A stretch of DNA of 64,000 nt from Paenibacillus_Z sp042653205. GTDB lineage: Bacteria; Bacillota; Bacilli; Paenibacillales; Paenibacillaceae. Shown here in pieces: positions 35,131 through 43,532 of the stretch. The translations under genes and the position numbers were made by a program. The first letter of the stretch is position 1; each line of letters opens with the position of its first letter. The stretch spans positions 186,001 to 250,000 of the forward strand of contig NZ_JBHSHY010000001.1 of the NCBI RefSeq assembly GCF_042653205.1, in the 5' to 3' direction. The notes under the pieces are model-generated. The model searched no databases. It saw nothing but the letters and a program-made list of their open reading frames with translations, and had not been told where the DNA came from.

Positions 35131-35160
35131 CAAACAGCCGGGCCAACGCCCGGCTGTTTG
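35131..35160 (+). terminator. Terminator of receptor operon 3
   Basis: A perfect 13-bp stem (35131-35143 with 35148-35160) with CAAC loop; the arms end in AAA/TTT, giving a short U-tract. Confidence 0.85.
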
Positions 35161-35282
35161 CCGTATCTGCGCGGCGCTGCCGGTTTACCCGCCGCCTGGG
35201 CCGGCTGTACCCGGCACCATCCCGCACCTTCGCAAATATTTAACTTTTCTCGCATTCCGAGCCGCTGCCGCCTGCGGATGAA

Positions 35283-35291
35283 TGGTACAAT
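35283..35291 (+). promoter_or_regulatory. Extended -10 promoter of the UvrA-like gene
   Basis: TGG followed by TACAAT (35286-35291) is a good extended -10 element, with no clear -35, 40 bases before the ATG at 35332. Confidence 0.55.
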
Positions 35292-35331
35292 GTTGAAGGA
35301 CCCGATAAAATCCAAATGAAAGGAAAGAAGC

Positions 35332-37593
35332 ATGAGCCAATCCAATCAGGAGTATATCGTCATCTCCGGCGCGAGGGAAAACAATCTCCACAACGTCAGC
35401 TTGCGCATCCCGAAGCGGCAAATCACCATTTTCACCGGCGTATCCGGCTCCGGGAAGTCGTCGATCGTATTCGATACGATCGCCGCGGAATCCACGCGCC
35501 TGCTGAACGAGAACTTCAGCATGTTCGTGCGCACGTTCCTGCCCCGCGTTCCGCAGCCGGATACGGACGCAATCGAGAATCTGAGCATGGCCGTCATCGT
35601 CGACCAGAAACGGCTCGGCGGCGGATCCCATTCCACGATGGGGACGATCACCGATATTTCGCCCATACTCCGCCTGCTCTTCTCCCGCGTGGGACAGCCC
35701 CATGTCGGACCGGTGAATCTGTTCTCGTTTAACGACCCGCAGGGCATGTGCCCCGAATGCAACGGGCTCGGTCGCCGGCTCGGCGTCAACCTGGACAAGG
35801 CGGTGGACATGTCCAAATCGCTGAACGAAGGCGCGATCCTGCTGCCGGGCTATGCGGTGGATGGCTGGGATTGGAACATGATCGTGCAGTCGGGCTTCGA
35901 TCCCGTCAAGAAGCTGCGCGATTATTCGGAAGCGGAATTGGATGAGCTGTTCTATGCCAAAGCGAAGAAAATCGAGACGCAGTTCGCCGGGAAACCCGTC
36001 AACATCACGGTGGAAGGCATCATCGAGAAGTTTTCGAACAAGTACATCAAGCAGGACGTGAAGACGAAGTCCGAGCGCACCCAGCAGACCGTGGCGCCGT
36101 TCATCTCCGAAGGCCCGTGCTCGAGCTGCCGCGGCGCACGGCTCAGCCAGGCCGCGCTCGGCTGCCGGATCAGCTGGCCGACCTCCATCGCGGAGATGTC
36201 CGCGATGGAGGTCGGCCAGCTGATCCGCGCCGTGCGGGAAATTGCCGACCCGGTCGCCGCGCCGATCGTCAAATCGCTGGTCGAGCGGCTGCAGCATCTG
36301 GTGGACATCGGCCTCGATTATTTGACGCTGGACCGCGAGACGGACACGCTGTCCGGCGGCGAGTCGCAGCGGGTCAAGATGGTGAAGCATCTGAGCGGCA
36401 GCCTCGTCGACGTGACGTACATCTTCGACGAGCCGAGCGTCGGCCTGCATCCCCGCGACGTGCACCGGCTGAACGACCTGCTGCGGAAGCTGCGCGACAA
36501 GGGCAACACCGTCATCGTCGTCGAGCACGATCCCGATGTCATCAAGGTGGCGGACCATATCGTCGACGTCGGACCGCACGCCGGCAGCCGCGGCGGCCAT
36601 ATCGTGTATGAAGGCAGCTTCGAGGGCTTGCTGGCGGCGGACACGCTGACGGGCACTCATATGAAGCGCCCGCACCGGCTGAAGAAGGACTGCAGGCAGC
36701 CTTCCGGCAAGCTGTCCATCAAGGACGCACAGCTCCACAACCTGCGCAACGTCAGCGTAGACGTCCCGACTGGCGTGCTGACAGTCGTGACGGGCGTCGC
36801 CGGCTCGGGCAAGAGCACGCTGATCAACGACGTGTTCCTCGGCCAGCACCCGGACGCGATCGTCATCGACCAATCGGCGATCGGCGTATCGACGCGCTCG
36901 AATCCCGCGACCTATACGGGCATCATGGACGACGTGCGCAAGGCGTTCGCTTCCGCGAACAAGGTGAACCCAGGCCTGTTCAGCTTCAATTCCAAAGGCG
37001 CCTGCGAGAACTGCCAAGGGCTCGGCGTGGTCTACACGGACCTCGCTTTCCTGGACAGCGTGAAGCTGCCGTGCGAAGTATGCGGCGGCAGACGGTTCAA
37101 GGAAGAGGTGCTCGCGTACAAGCTGAACGGCAAGTCCATCGCCGACGTGCTGGAGATGACGGTGGAGCAGGCGCTCGAGTTTTTCCAGCTGAAGGAAGTC
37201 GCGCGCAAGCTTCGGGCGATGAGCGACGTGGGGCTGAACTACATCACGCTCGGCCAGCCGCTCAGCACGCTCTCGGGCGGGGAATGCCAGCGTATCAAGC
37301 TCGCGAGCGAGCTGCACAAGAAGGGCAGCATCTACGTGATGGACGAGCCGACGACCGGCCTGCACATGTCGGATATCGGGCTGCTGCAGGCCATCATGGA
37401 CCGGCTCGTGGACGCCGGCAACACGGTCATCATCATCGAGCACAATCTCGACGTGATCAGCCAGGCGGATTGGATCATCGACATGGGACCGGACGGCGGA
37501 AGCCGAGGCGGCCAGGTCGTCTTCGAAGGCGCGCCGTCCGAGATCGTTCATGCGGAGCAGTCGATCACGGGAAGGTACTTGAGAGCGGATTAA
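35332..37593 (+). CDS. UvrA-like tandem ABC ATPase (short, class II / DrrC type)
   Basis: A 753-residue soluble protein with two ABC ATPase modules in the UvrA arrangement. Walker A motifs are GVSGSGKS (about 36-43) and GVAGSGKS (about 488-495). Signatures are TLSGGESQR (about 338-346) and TLSGGECQR (about 646-654), and Walker B motifs are IFDEPSVGL and VMDEPTTGL. Cys pairs CPEC and CSSC, and CENC...CEVC, mark the zinc modules. Canonical UvrA is about 950 residues with a UvrB-binding insertion. This shorter form resembles UvrA2/DrrC-type proteins linked to tolerance of DNA-binding drugs. It has its own extended -10 promoter and terminator. Residues about 279-299 are encoded by a large palindrome and depart from the family pattern. 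Confidence 0.9.
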   Translation: MSQSNQEYIVISGARENNLHNVSLRIPKRQITIFTGVSGSGKSSIVFDTIAAESTRLLNENFSMFVRTFLPRVPQPDTDAIENLSMAVIVDQKRLGGGSHSTMGTITDISPILRLLFSRVGQPHVGPVNLFSFNDPQGMCPECNGLGRRLGVNLDKAVDMSKSLNEGAILLPGYAVDGWDWNMIVQSGFDPVKKLRDYSEAELDELFYAKAKKIETQFAGKPVNITVEGIIEKFSNKYIKQDVKTKSERTQQTVAPFISEGPCSSCRGARLSQAALGCRISWPTSIAEMSAMEVGQLIRAVREIADPVAAPIVKSLVERLQHLVDIGLDYLTLDRETDTLSGGESQRVKMVKHLSGSLVDVTYIFDEPSVGLHPRDVHRLNDLLRKLRDKGNTVIVVEHDPDVIKVADHIVDVGPHAGSRGGHIVYEGSFEGLLAADTLTGTHMKRPHRLKKDCRQPSGKLSIKDAQLHNLRNVSVDVPTGVLTVVTGVAGSGKSTLINDVFLGQHPDAIVIDQSAIGVSTRSNPATYTGIMDDVRKAFASANKVNPGLFSFNSKGACENCQGLGVVYTDLAFLDSVKLPCEVCGGRRFKEEVLAYKLNGKSIADVLEMTVEQALEFFQLKEVARKLRAMSDVGLNYITLGQPLSTLSGGECQRIKLASELHKKGSIYVMDEPTTGLHMSDIGLLQAIMDRLVDAGNTVIIIEHNLDVISQADWIIDMGPDGGSRGGQVVFEGAPSEIVHAEQSITGRYLRAD
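36166..36227. repeat. Near-perfect 29-bp inverted repeat inside the UvrA-like coding sequence
   Basis: Bases 36166-36194 and 36199-36227 are perfect reverse complements separated by GATG. The right arm encodes the end of the family-like SAMEVGQLIR segment. The left arm encodes CRISWPTSIAE, where relatives usually read something like KINGxNIAE. The left arm therefore looks like an inverted copy of the right arm, as produced by template switching at a replication fork. Confidence 0.95.
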
Positions 37594-37631
37594 TAGAATT
37601 GCGGCGGCGATTATCGCACGCCGCGCGCGTA

Positions 37632-37658
37632 AGACCGCATTTTCGGATGCGGTCTGTT
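37632..37658. terminator. Bidirectional terminator between UvrA-like gene and receptor operon 4
   Basis: Stem 37632-37639 with 37648-37655 (eight perfect pairs, possibly one more inside), short loop, T-rich continuation. It lies between convergent genes. Confidence 0.8.
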
Positions 37659-37705
37659 TCTGCTTGCATACCGCCCATCGCCATCCTGAGAGACGGATCG
37701 CGCCT

Positions 37706-38782
37706 TCAGGAGCTCGTTAGATTCCCTTCGTTCTGAATGATCGGATGGATGCGCGCTTCGACCTGCAGCTTGGGCAGGTACTCGCTGCGCCAATTCTTGA
37801 GCCGGTCCCGCGGCAGGATATTGCGGAATTCCTGGCCGATGCCGAGAATATCCGATCCGCTCTTGCGCAACTTCGCGAACAGCAGCTGAATGCGCGCGGT
37901 CGTCTGCTGTTCGAGCTCCTTCCCGATGAGCGCCGCCGACGAATCGCCCTTCTTCTCCAGCACCGATACCCGGATCGTCATATCGAGGATCACGCGGGGC
38001 CGGCCGTTGACGAGATTGCCCTTCATGCGCACGGCGTCTTGCAGGATCAGGACGCTGGCGTTGTTCATGACCTCGATACGGCCTTGCCCGCTGTCTTCGT
38101 TGAACATATTGGCGATCAGCGTCTCGTCCGGGTCGATGCGGCCGACCATCTTCCCGTTAGAGATGATGGCGGAGCCGTCGTAGTCGAACGTCCCGCTCTC
38201 GCCGCTCTTGAAGATGGGGATCGCCACGTCGCGCGTATACGAGTGGATGCTGCGGTATACCTCCCATACGCGCGTCAAGGCCATCTGCGGGTCCCACCCC
38301 GCGTTCTTCTCGATGCTGTCGTAGACGGCCGTCGCGGTCGGTTTGAACGATTTCACCATGAACGCGAACAGCGAATCGAGCGGTTCGTCGCTGATGAGGA
38401 GCAGCGCCTTGGCCGAGATGTGGTCGTTGCGCATAAAGTTGTCGATGCTCTCCTTCATCCCCGCTACCGCATAGCTGCGGTCCATGACGATCACTTTGAC
38501 CTCGGGTAAATCGACGTTGCTCGTCATCTTGGCGCTGATCGCATCCACGGCTTGCGTGATGGTGTACCCGTAATCCGATACGACTTTCAGCTCGAGCCCG
38601 TCCCTGACCGGATCGGGAAACTGCAGATACACATGATAGACACTTCCATGCTTCGCGATGCCCATGCAGACGGGCAGCGCCCGATGATTGATGTCCCGGC
38701 TATCCCAGCAGCCCGTCAACAGGCCGAGGAACAGCAGCGGGACGGCGACGGCCGGCAGCAAGCGCGAGGCGGCCCGCTTCAT
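37706..38782 (-). CDS. Germinant receptor operon 4, GerC-type lipoprotein subunit
   Basis: A 358-residue GerAC-family lipoprotein from ATG 38782 (GAAGGTGG upstream). The signal peptide ends LGLLTGCWD with Cys25. Family features include QAVDAISAKMTSNVDLPEVK and, near the end, RKSGSDILGIGQEFRNILPR. The start overlaps the stop of the B gene by four bases, so it is translationally coupled and last in an A-B-C operon. An upstream in-frame extension to 38899 overlaps the B gene and lacks a signal peptide at its end. Confidence 0.91.
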   Translation of the reverse strand: MKRAASRLLPAVAVPLLFLGLLTGCWDSRDINHRALPVCMGIAKHGSVYHVYLQFPDPVRDGLELKVVSDYGYTITQAVDAISAKMTSNVDLPEVKVIVMDRSYAVAGMKESIDNFMRNDHISAKALLLISDEPLDSLFAFMVKSFKPTATAVYDSIEKNAGWDPQMALTRVWEVYRSIHSYTRDVAIPIFKSGESGTFDYDGSAIISNGKMVGRIDPDETLIANMFNEDSGQGRIEVMNNASVLILQDAVRMKGNLVNGRPRVILDMTIRVSVLEKKGDSSAALIGKELEQQTTARIQLLFAKLRKSGSDILGIGQEFRNILPRDRLKNWRSEYLPKLQVEARIHPIIQNEGNLTSS

Positions 38783-39846
38783 GCGGCCACCTTCGCCCGG
38801 TATCGCAGTCCCAGCAGCAAGGTCGACAGCGGCAGCAGAATCAGGACATAGAACCGGAGATACCCGTTCCAGGCGAAGATATGCTCGACGGTGTTCCAAT
38901 CAGGAATGCACAGGCACGAGACGAATGCTGCCGCGAGCAGCGCAAGCAAGATATAGACCGGCTTGAAGGCGGGAAACCAGCGGTGCACGATCCGAACCGG
39001 CTGCCAAAGCGCGACGGCGACGTAGAGCATCGCAAAATTCGCGAGGCTGAACAAAAAGAAGATCGTCACCTTGTCGAAAATGATCCAACTATAATAGAGC
39101 GAATCCAGCGCGACGGAGAACGGAAAATCAAACGTCGACGCCGTGGCTTGGCCGAACGTCAGGAGCGGAATGTACACCGCGAAAAAAAAGAACGGGCACA
39201 GCAGGGCGGCAGCCCAAATAATCCGGCTTTTTCGGAACGTCGCCTTCGGCTTCACGAAGCCCAAAAACGAGAAACCGGCGGCGATCGGGTGCAGGCTTTG
39301 CCAATAATTCTTGTCGGAGAAGAACGAGAAATCGCTCCTGAGCGGGAACCCATACCGCCAGTCGACATTCTGAAACGACACCGCGATAATGAAGAGAATG
39401 ACCGGCAGGCAGAAGAAGCTCATCAGAACGGAGGTCCGCAGCAGCATCCCCAGTCCCTTGGACGCGATATATCCGGAGACGGTTAAGAAAAGCGCTACCA
39501 GCGCCCAAACCGGGGTCTTCGACAGAAACACGACGATGACGACTTCCGCCAGGATCCGCACGACCAGCACGGCGGAGACGGACAAATAGAGGGCTAGCGG
39601 CACCAGAATCAGGAAGGCCACGGTTTTGCCCGCGCGGAAGAAGAGACCGGTAATATCCTGGTCTCCCGAATAACCGATCCCTGCCATATAGACCACGATG
39701 GTCAGCATATGGATCCCGAAGTTCAAAAGGATTTCCACCCAATGGCCTTCGCCCGCGCTCATGATGATATAGCGGGGATACAGAAAGAAGATCAGGCCTA
39801 GATGGATGAGAATGTATAGTACGAAAACTTGCCAGCTTCTATCCAT
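38779..39846 (-). CDS. Germinant receptor operon 4, GerB-type integral membrane subunit
   Basis: A polytopic protein of 355 residues if translation starts at ATG 39846 (359 from ATG 39858); the purine site AAGGA suits the later start. It has about ten helices, beginning QVFVLYILIHLGLIFFLYPR and ending LRFYVLILLPLSTLLLGLRY. It diverges from the B subunits of operons 2, 3 and 5: the first helix lacks the usual small-residue pattern. Overlaps both neighbours (8 and 4 bases). Member of the GerAB family by topology and operon position. Confidence 0.88.
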   Translation of the reverse strand: MDRSWQVFVLYILIHLGLIFFLYPRYIIMSAGEGHWVEILLNFGIHMLTIVVYMAGIGYSGDQDITGLFFRAGKTVAFLILVPLALYLSVSAVLVVRILAEVVIVVFLSKTPVWALVALFLTVSGYIASKGLGMLLRTSVLMSFFCLPVILFIIAVSFQNVDWRYGFPLRSDFSFFSDKNYWQSLHPIAAGFSFLGFVKPKATFRKSRIIWAAALLCPFFFFAVYIPLLTFGQATASTFDFPFSVALDSLYYSWIIFDKVTIFFLFSLANFAMLYVAVALWQPVRIVHRWFPAFKPVYILLALLAAAFVSCLCIPDWNTVEHIFAWNGYLRFYVLILLPLSTLLLGLRYRAKVAA

Positions 39847-41179
39847 GGTTGTTAGCATTCCTTATTTTATACACACTGACGTAAGGGATTCCGTACGTCG
39901 TCAAGCTCGCCAAGTAGGCGCATACCAAAGCCAGGCCTTCCAGGATGCCCATTACGCCGAATAGCGCGGCCAGCACGACGATCATATATTTGGCGGTTCG
40001 CAGCGCGATCGTTTGCGGCAGCCCGACGATGGTCGAATTCGCGATCGTGACCGCGGCCAAAATGATGATGAGAATATTGCTGACCAGCTTGGCTTGCACC
40101 ACCGCTTGGCCCAGGATGATGCCGCCGACCATCGTGATCGTCGGCCCGATGCGCTGCGGCAGGCGCACGCTGGCTTCGATGATCAGCTCGATGATGATCA
40201 GCATCAGCACGATTTCGATGAAGACCGGGTACGGGATGCCTTCCCTGGATTGCGCGATGGACACCGCCAGCTCGATGCGAAGCACTTCGGGGTTCACGGA
40301 GACGAGCGCGACGTAAAGCGCCGGCAGAATCAGCGTGGCCAAGACGCCGATGAAGCGCACGCTGCGCACGAACACCATGAGCGGCGCGGTCAAGTTCCGG
40401 TCGCTCTCCAGGAAGAAGGCATCGAGGATCAAGCCGGGGAGCACGAACGCGATCGGCAGCTGGTCCAGCAGCAGGACGGCCCTTCCATCCCGCAAGTAGC
40501 GGGCCGTTTCCTCCGGAATCTCGGATTGGGTGAAATTCGATAGCGTTTGCCACGCATTGAAGCCCATGTACCTCGATAGACCCTGCAAATTGCGAACGCA
40601 TCGGTTCCGGTTGGATTCGATTTGACGCTTGATCTTGGCGATGAACGCCGGGTCGGCCTTGCCCTCGTAATAGAGCAGCGACAGCGACGTCGTCTCTTCC
40701 TGCCCGATAACGGTCGTATGAACCCGAAGCTTGTCCGACTGCATTTGTTTGCGAAGCATGCCGATATTGGTGTTCACATCTTCGATGAAGGCGTTGAACG
40801 AACCTTGCAGCACGTTCTCGGTCGTCGGCTGATCGACCTGACGATCCAGCATCTTCGGAACCGGATCCGCGATGACGCAAGCGGAGTCGTCTTCGAAGCA
40901 GATGAGCAGCTTGCCCTTCAGGATGGCGGCGATCGCTTCGCTCTCGTCCTCGGGCCCGGGCTTGACGTCCCCAAGCGAGGCTTTGAGCCGGTCCAGGCTT
41001 ATTCGGGCGAGGGAGGCGGCTTCGCTGTGCTGCTGCAGGCCGATTTTCGTGTTCGGCACGTCGATCAAGGATTTGAACCCGACGAGCATGACGGGCGCAT
41101 CCGATAAATAGGCGCGAATCGCGAAAAAGTCATTGTCGTGCGCGAACGTCTCGCTTAGCTGTTGCACCAGGCTACTCAT
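39839..41179 (-). CDS. Germinant receptor operon 4, GerA-type A subunit (short, divergent)
   Basis: A 446-residue A subunit, shorter than the 480-500 of its paralogues. It starts at ATG 41179 with GGGAGGGAC upstream; the frame is open to 41731 but that part overlaps operon 5. The membrane half keeps REGIPYPVFIEIVLMLIIIE, ASVRLPQRIGPTITMVGG and IILGQAVVQAKLVSN. The usual TERPD motif is replaced by SEIPEETARYLRDGRAVLLL, and no EDYY segment is present. An unusual Asn/Arg/Cys-rich insertion (IESNRNRCVRNLQGLSRYMG) precedes that point. It belongs to an A-B-C operon, like operon 1. Confidence 0.87.
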   Translation of the reverse strand: MSSLVQQLSETFAHDNDFFAIRAYLSDAPVMLVGFKSLIDVPNTKIGLQQHSEAASLARISLDRLKASLGDVKPGPEDESEAIAAILKGKLLICFEDDSACVIADPVPKMLDRQVDQPTTENVLQGSFNAFIEDVNTNIGMLRKQMQSDKLRVHTTVIGQEETTSLSLLYYEGKADPAFIAKIKRQIESNRNRCVRNLQGLSRYMGFNAWQTLSNFTQSEIPEETARYLRDGRAVLLLDQLPIAFVLPGLILDAFFLESDRNLTAPLMVFVRSVRFIGVLATLILPALYVALVSVNPEVLRIELAVSIAQSREGIPYPVFIEIVLMLIIIELIIEASVRLPQRIGPTITMVGGIILGQAVVQAKLVSNILIIILAAVTIANSTIVGLPQTIALRTAKYMIVVLAALFGVMGILEGLALVCAYLASLTTYGIPYVSVYKIRNANNHG

Positions 41180-41212
41180 GAACGCGTCCCTCCCGGCTGG
41201 ATGAATATCCCT

Positions 41213-41242
41213 TATCTTCGCCATCGCGGCGGAGGAATATGC
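41213..41242 (-). promoter_or_regulatory. Possible SigG-type promoter of receptor operon 4
   Basis: On the minus strand GCATA (41242-41238) is followed after 18 bases by GAAGATA (41219-41213), a partial match to the forespore SigG -10 element CATnnTA. It lies 34 bases before the start codon. Tentative. Confidence 0.35.
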
Positions 41243-41283
41243 AAGCCGGCGCGCCGGGGAGCGCCGGTCTAGGGGCCAGGCGG

Positions 41284-42375
41284 CTAGCCCGCCGCCCGGT
41301 TCATCCGGCTCCGGAAGCTCCCGATGATCCACAGCAGGAGCGGAATTCCGAGCAGAAACACCGGGAAGGCGACGTCCTTCCAGAAGCGCGGGAAGCTCGT
41401 CTGGGACTCGTCGACGCTGCGCGGGAACAGGGCGACGGCTAGGACGAGACCGGCCACGATCCACAGCACGCGGCGCCACTTGCGGACATGCAGCCATTGG
41501 GCCGTCCCGTAGCTCGTGATGAACACGTAGATGCCGATCTTGACGAAGACGGTGAAGCTCATGCCGACGACCAAGAAGATATCGAGGTTCTGCACGAATT
41601 CCATGACGGAAATGTACTGGCTGAGGGAGTAGACGGGATACTGCAGCTTGGCCGGAACCGCGCTGCCGAGCATCATGATCGCATCCATCACCGTGTTCAG
41701 CAGGACGAGCGCCGCGAGCCCCACGCCCCACAGGCCGGCGGCGACCGCCTTGCGTTTATTGCCGACGAAGGCGATCAGCATGACGATCATGACCGATTCG
41801 CTCAGGAAGGAGGCCGCGGGCGAGCTGCCGGCGAGCACCGGCATCAGCCCTTCGGAGGGCATAATCGGCAGCAGCCGGTCCACGTGGAGATCCTTCAGAG
41901 AGAAGATCCGGAACAGAATGACGTTGAAGACGATGATGGGGCCGATGATCTCGCTGCAGCGCCCGATGATGTGGATGCCTCCGTCCACCGCGTAGACGAT
42001 GACGAGCAGCATGAACAAGAGGATGATCCAGAGCGGCGTCTTGTCGAACAAGGCCATATGCACGAAGTCGCCGTATTCGCGCAGGACGATGCCGGTCACG
42101 GCGATCCAGAGCAGCAGGTAGGCGAAGACGATCGTTTTGCCGAGCCAGGTGCCGATGATCTTGGGCACGTATTCGACGAACGTGTCGTTCGGGTGGAGCA
42201 GGCTCAGCTTGGCCGCGATATAGGTCGCGAGCACGGCCGCGGCGCCGGCCAGCACGGCAGCCAGCGGGGAGCCCTGACGGGCGGTCTGGAACGTCGGGGA
42301 GAGCACGAGCATGATCGTCATCCCGGACTCCATCGAAAACAGCAGCCAAAACAATTGATAGTTCGTCAGCTTCAT
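41284..42375 (-). CDS. Germinant receptor operon 5, GerB-type integral membrane subunit
   Basis: A 363-residue spore permease-fold protein with about ten helices. It begins MKLTNYQLFWLLFSMESGMT and continues with LSPTFQTARQGSPLAAVLAG, typical of GerAB. LHPNDTFVEYVPKIIGTWLG is the conserved loop after helix 2. It is the last gene of an A-C-B operon, 10 bases after the C gene; operon 4 starts about 100 bases downstream. No terminator is evident in that gap, so some read-through into operon 4 is possible. Confidence 0.92.
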   Translation of the reverse strand: MKLTNYQLFWLLFSMESGMTIMLVLSPTFQTARQGSPLAAVLAGAAAVLATYIAAKLSLLHPNDTFVEYVPKIIGTWLGKTIVFAYLLLWIAVTGIVLREYGDFVHMALFDKTPLWIILLFMLLVIVYAVDGGIHIIGRCSEIIGPIIVFNVILFRIFSLKDLHVDRLLPIMPSEGLMPVLAGSSPAASFLSESVMIVMLIAFVGNKRKAVAAGLWGVGLAALVLLNTVMDAIMMLGSAVPAKLQYPVYSLSQYISVMEFVQNLDIFLVVGMSFTVFVKIGIYVFITSYGTAQWLHVRKWRRVLWIVAGLVLAVALFPRSVDESQTSFPRFWKDVAFPVFLLGIPLLLWIIGSFRSRMNRAAG

Positions 42376-42385
42376 CTCGAGCTCC

Positions 42386-43531
42386 TTACGTTTTATTCGG
42401 AGGCGGCCCTTGAAGGCCGATGCGCTTGATCTTGACGCGCGAATGAACGGTGACCTTCGCCTCCGAGAACGCTTGCTCCCAGTGCGCGTCCAGCCGCGCC
42501 CATGCGTCCGGATGCTGCCGGTTCACCGCTTGCCCGAAGTGGAACACGTCGACCCTGAGCTCCTTTTGCGCCTTCCGGATGACGGCGGACTCCTCCTGCT
42601 CGACGCGGCGGTTCAAGGCGGCTTCGAATTCTCGCAGCACCTCCGGCTTGCGAAGATCAACGTCCGGCTCGCTCTCGAGGATGACGCCGCTGCCCTGCAA
42701 GCCGACGTCGATCTCGACGCGTCCGTTCTTGACCGCGGTCCGTACCTGGGACTTGAGCCGGGTCACGTTCGTATTGAACTCGCCCTCGCCTCCCGGCGCG
42801 TCCGCCGCGATCGGCACGCGTTCCGTCTCGCCCGTGAGCCAGAGCCGGTAGACGGATTCCATCCGATCGAGATAGCCGGCCAGCTGATGTTTGCGGTTCA
42901 GGACCGCCCGGCCGTAGATTTGAAGCGTCTTTTTATGAAGCTTGGCATCGTAGACGATTTCCACGGCAGGCAGCGTCGGGCCGCTTCCCGGCACGTTCTC
43001 CTCGATCAAGACCTCCAGCAGCGAATTGCCGGTCGTCTTGCCGATGATGTGGCGGATCTTGGACAGTGCGATCGCCGGCATATTTTCGAGCGGATAGGGA
43101 ATTTGCATGAAGTCGAGCGCCGTTCCGCCTTTGACGACCCAAATATCGGATTTGAGCCGGCTGTCGGGATCCCGCGTGACCGAGTCCATGAGATCGGCAA
43201 TCCCGGACTTCGCCATCTCTTCGCCGAAGTAGATATTATTGCGATGCCCCCGGGTAATTCTGCGAGACAGCTTGAGCTGCAGATCCAGGAGGCAATCGGA
43301 TACCGTCTTGCCCGTGCCTGTCTCGACGAGATACGACTGCTTGTTGCCGGTATCCCCGGATTGCTTCGGAATCATGAATTGGCCGATGAGCAGCAGCGAG
43401 CCGTCCTCGAGCCGGTCGACGCCGGAGCCGAGCTCGAAGAGGCGGTCGTTCAGCTCGCGGCGGTCCCAGCATCCCGTCAACGGAAGCAGCAGCAGGAGCG
43501 CCGCGAGCCAACCGAATCGAATACGTCGCAT
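42386..43531 (-). CDS. Germinant receptor operon 5, GerC-type lipoprotein subunit
   Basis: A 381-residue GerAC lipoprotein. Lipobox LLPLTGC with Cys21 and canonical mature start CWDRRELND. Internal features are LSRRITRGHRNNIYFGEEMA (about 88-107) and the C-terminal RKAQKELRVDVFHFGQAVNR, where D.F.FG..V.R is the family pattern. It starts one base after the A gene stop. C subunit of an A-C-B receptor. Confidence 0.93.
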   Translation of the reverse strand: MRRIRFGWLAALLLLLPLTGCWDRRELNDRLFELGSGVDRLEDGSLLLIGQFMIPKQSGDTGNKQSYLVETGTGKTVSDCLLDLQLKLSRRITRGHRNNIYFGEEMAKSGIADLMDSVTRDPDSRLKSDIWVVKGGTALDFMQIPYPLENMPAIALSKIRHIIGKTTGNSLLEVLIEENVPGSGPTLPAVEIVYDAKLHKKTLQIYGRAVLNRKHQLAGYLDRMESVYRLWLTGETERVPIAADAPGGEGEFNTNVTRLKSQVRTAVKNGRVEIDVGLQGSGVILESEPDVDLRKPEVLREFEAALNRRVEQEESAVIRKAQKELRVDVFHFGQAVNRQHPDAWARLDAHWEQAFSEAKVTVHSRVKIKRIGLQGPPPNKT

Positions 43532-43532
43532 A

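Larger units (their letters stand above)
35024..35331 (+). other. Intergenic region: terminator of operon 3 and promoter of the UvrA-like gene
   Basis: 308 bases. After an uninformative first third it contains a perfect terminator hairpin (35131-35160) and an extended -10 promoter (35283-35291). I see no credible gene in it. Confidence 0.6.

Noticed and set aside
36166..36227. Palindrome as an IS end or transposon insertion
   Set aside because: No transposase, no target duplication, and the reading frame of the host gene is preserved.
35185..37551. Long minus-strand reading frame opposite the UvrA-like gene
   Set aside because: A shadow of GC-rich codons with low-complexity His, Asp and Val composition; the sense strand encodes clear ATPase motifs.
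41180..41731. Upstream extension of the operon 4 A gene to 630 residues
   Set aside because: The added part overlaps the operon 5 B gene on the same strand, lacks GerAA similarity, and a good ribosome site with ATG exists at 41179.
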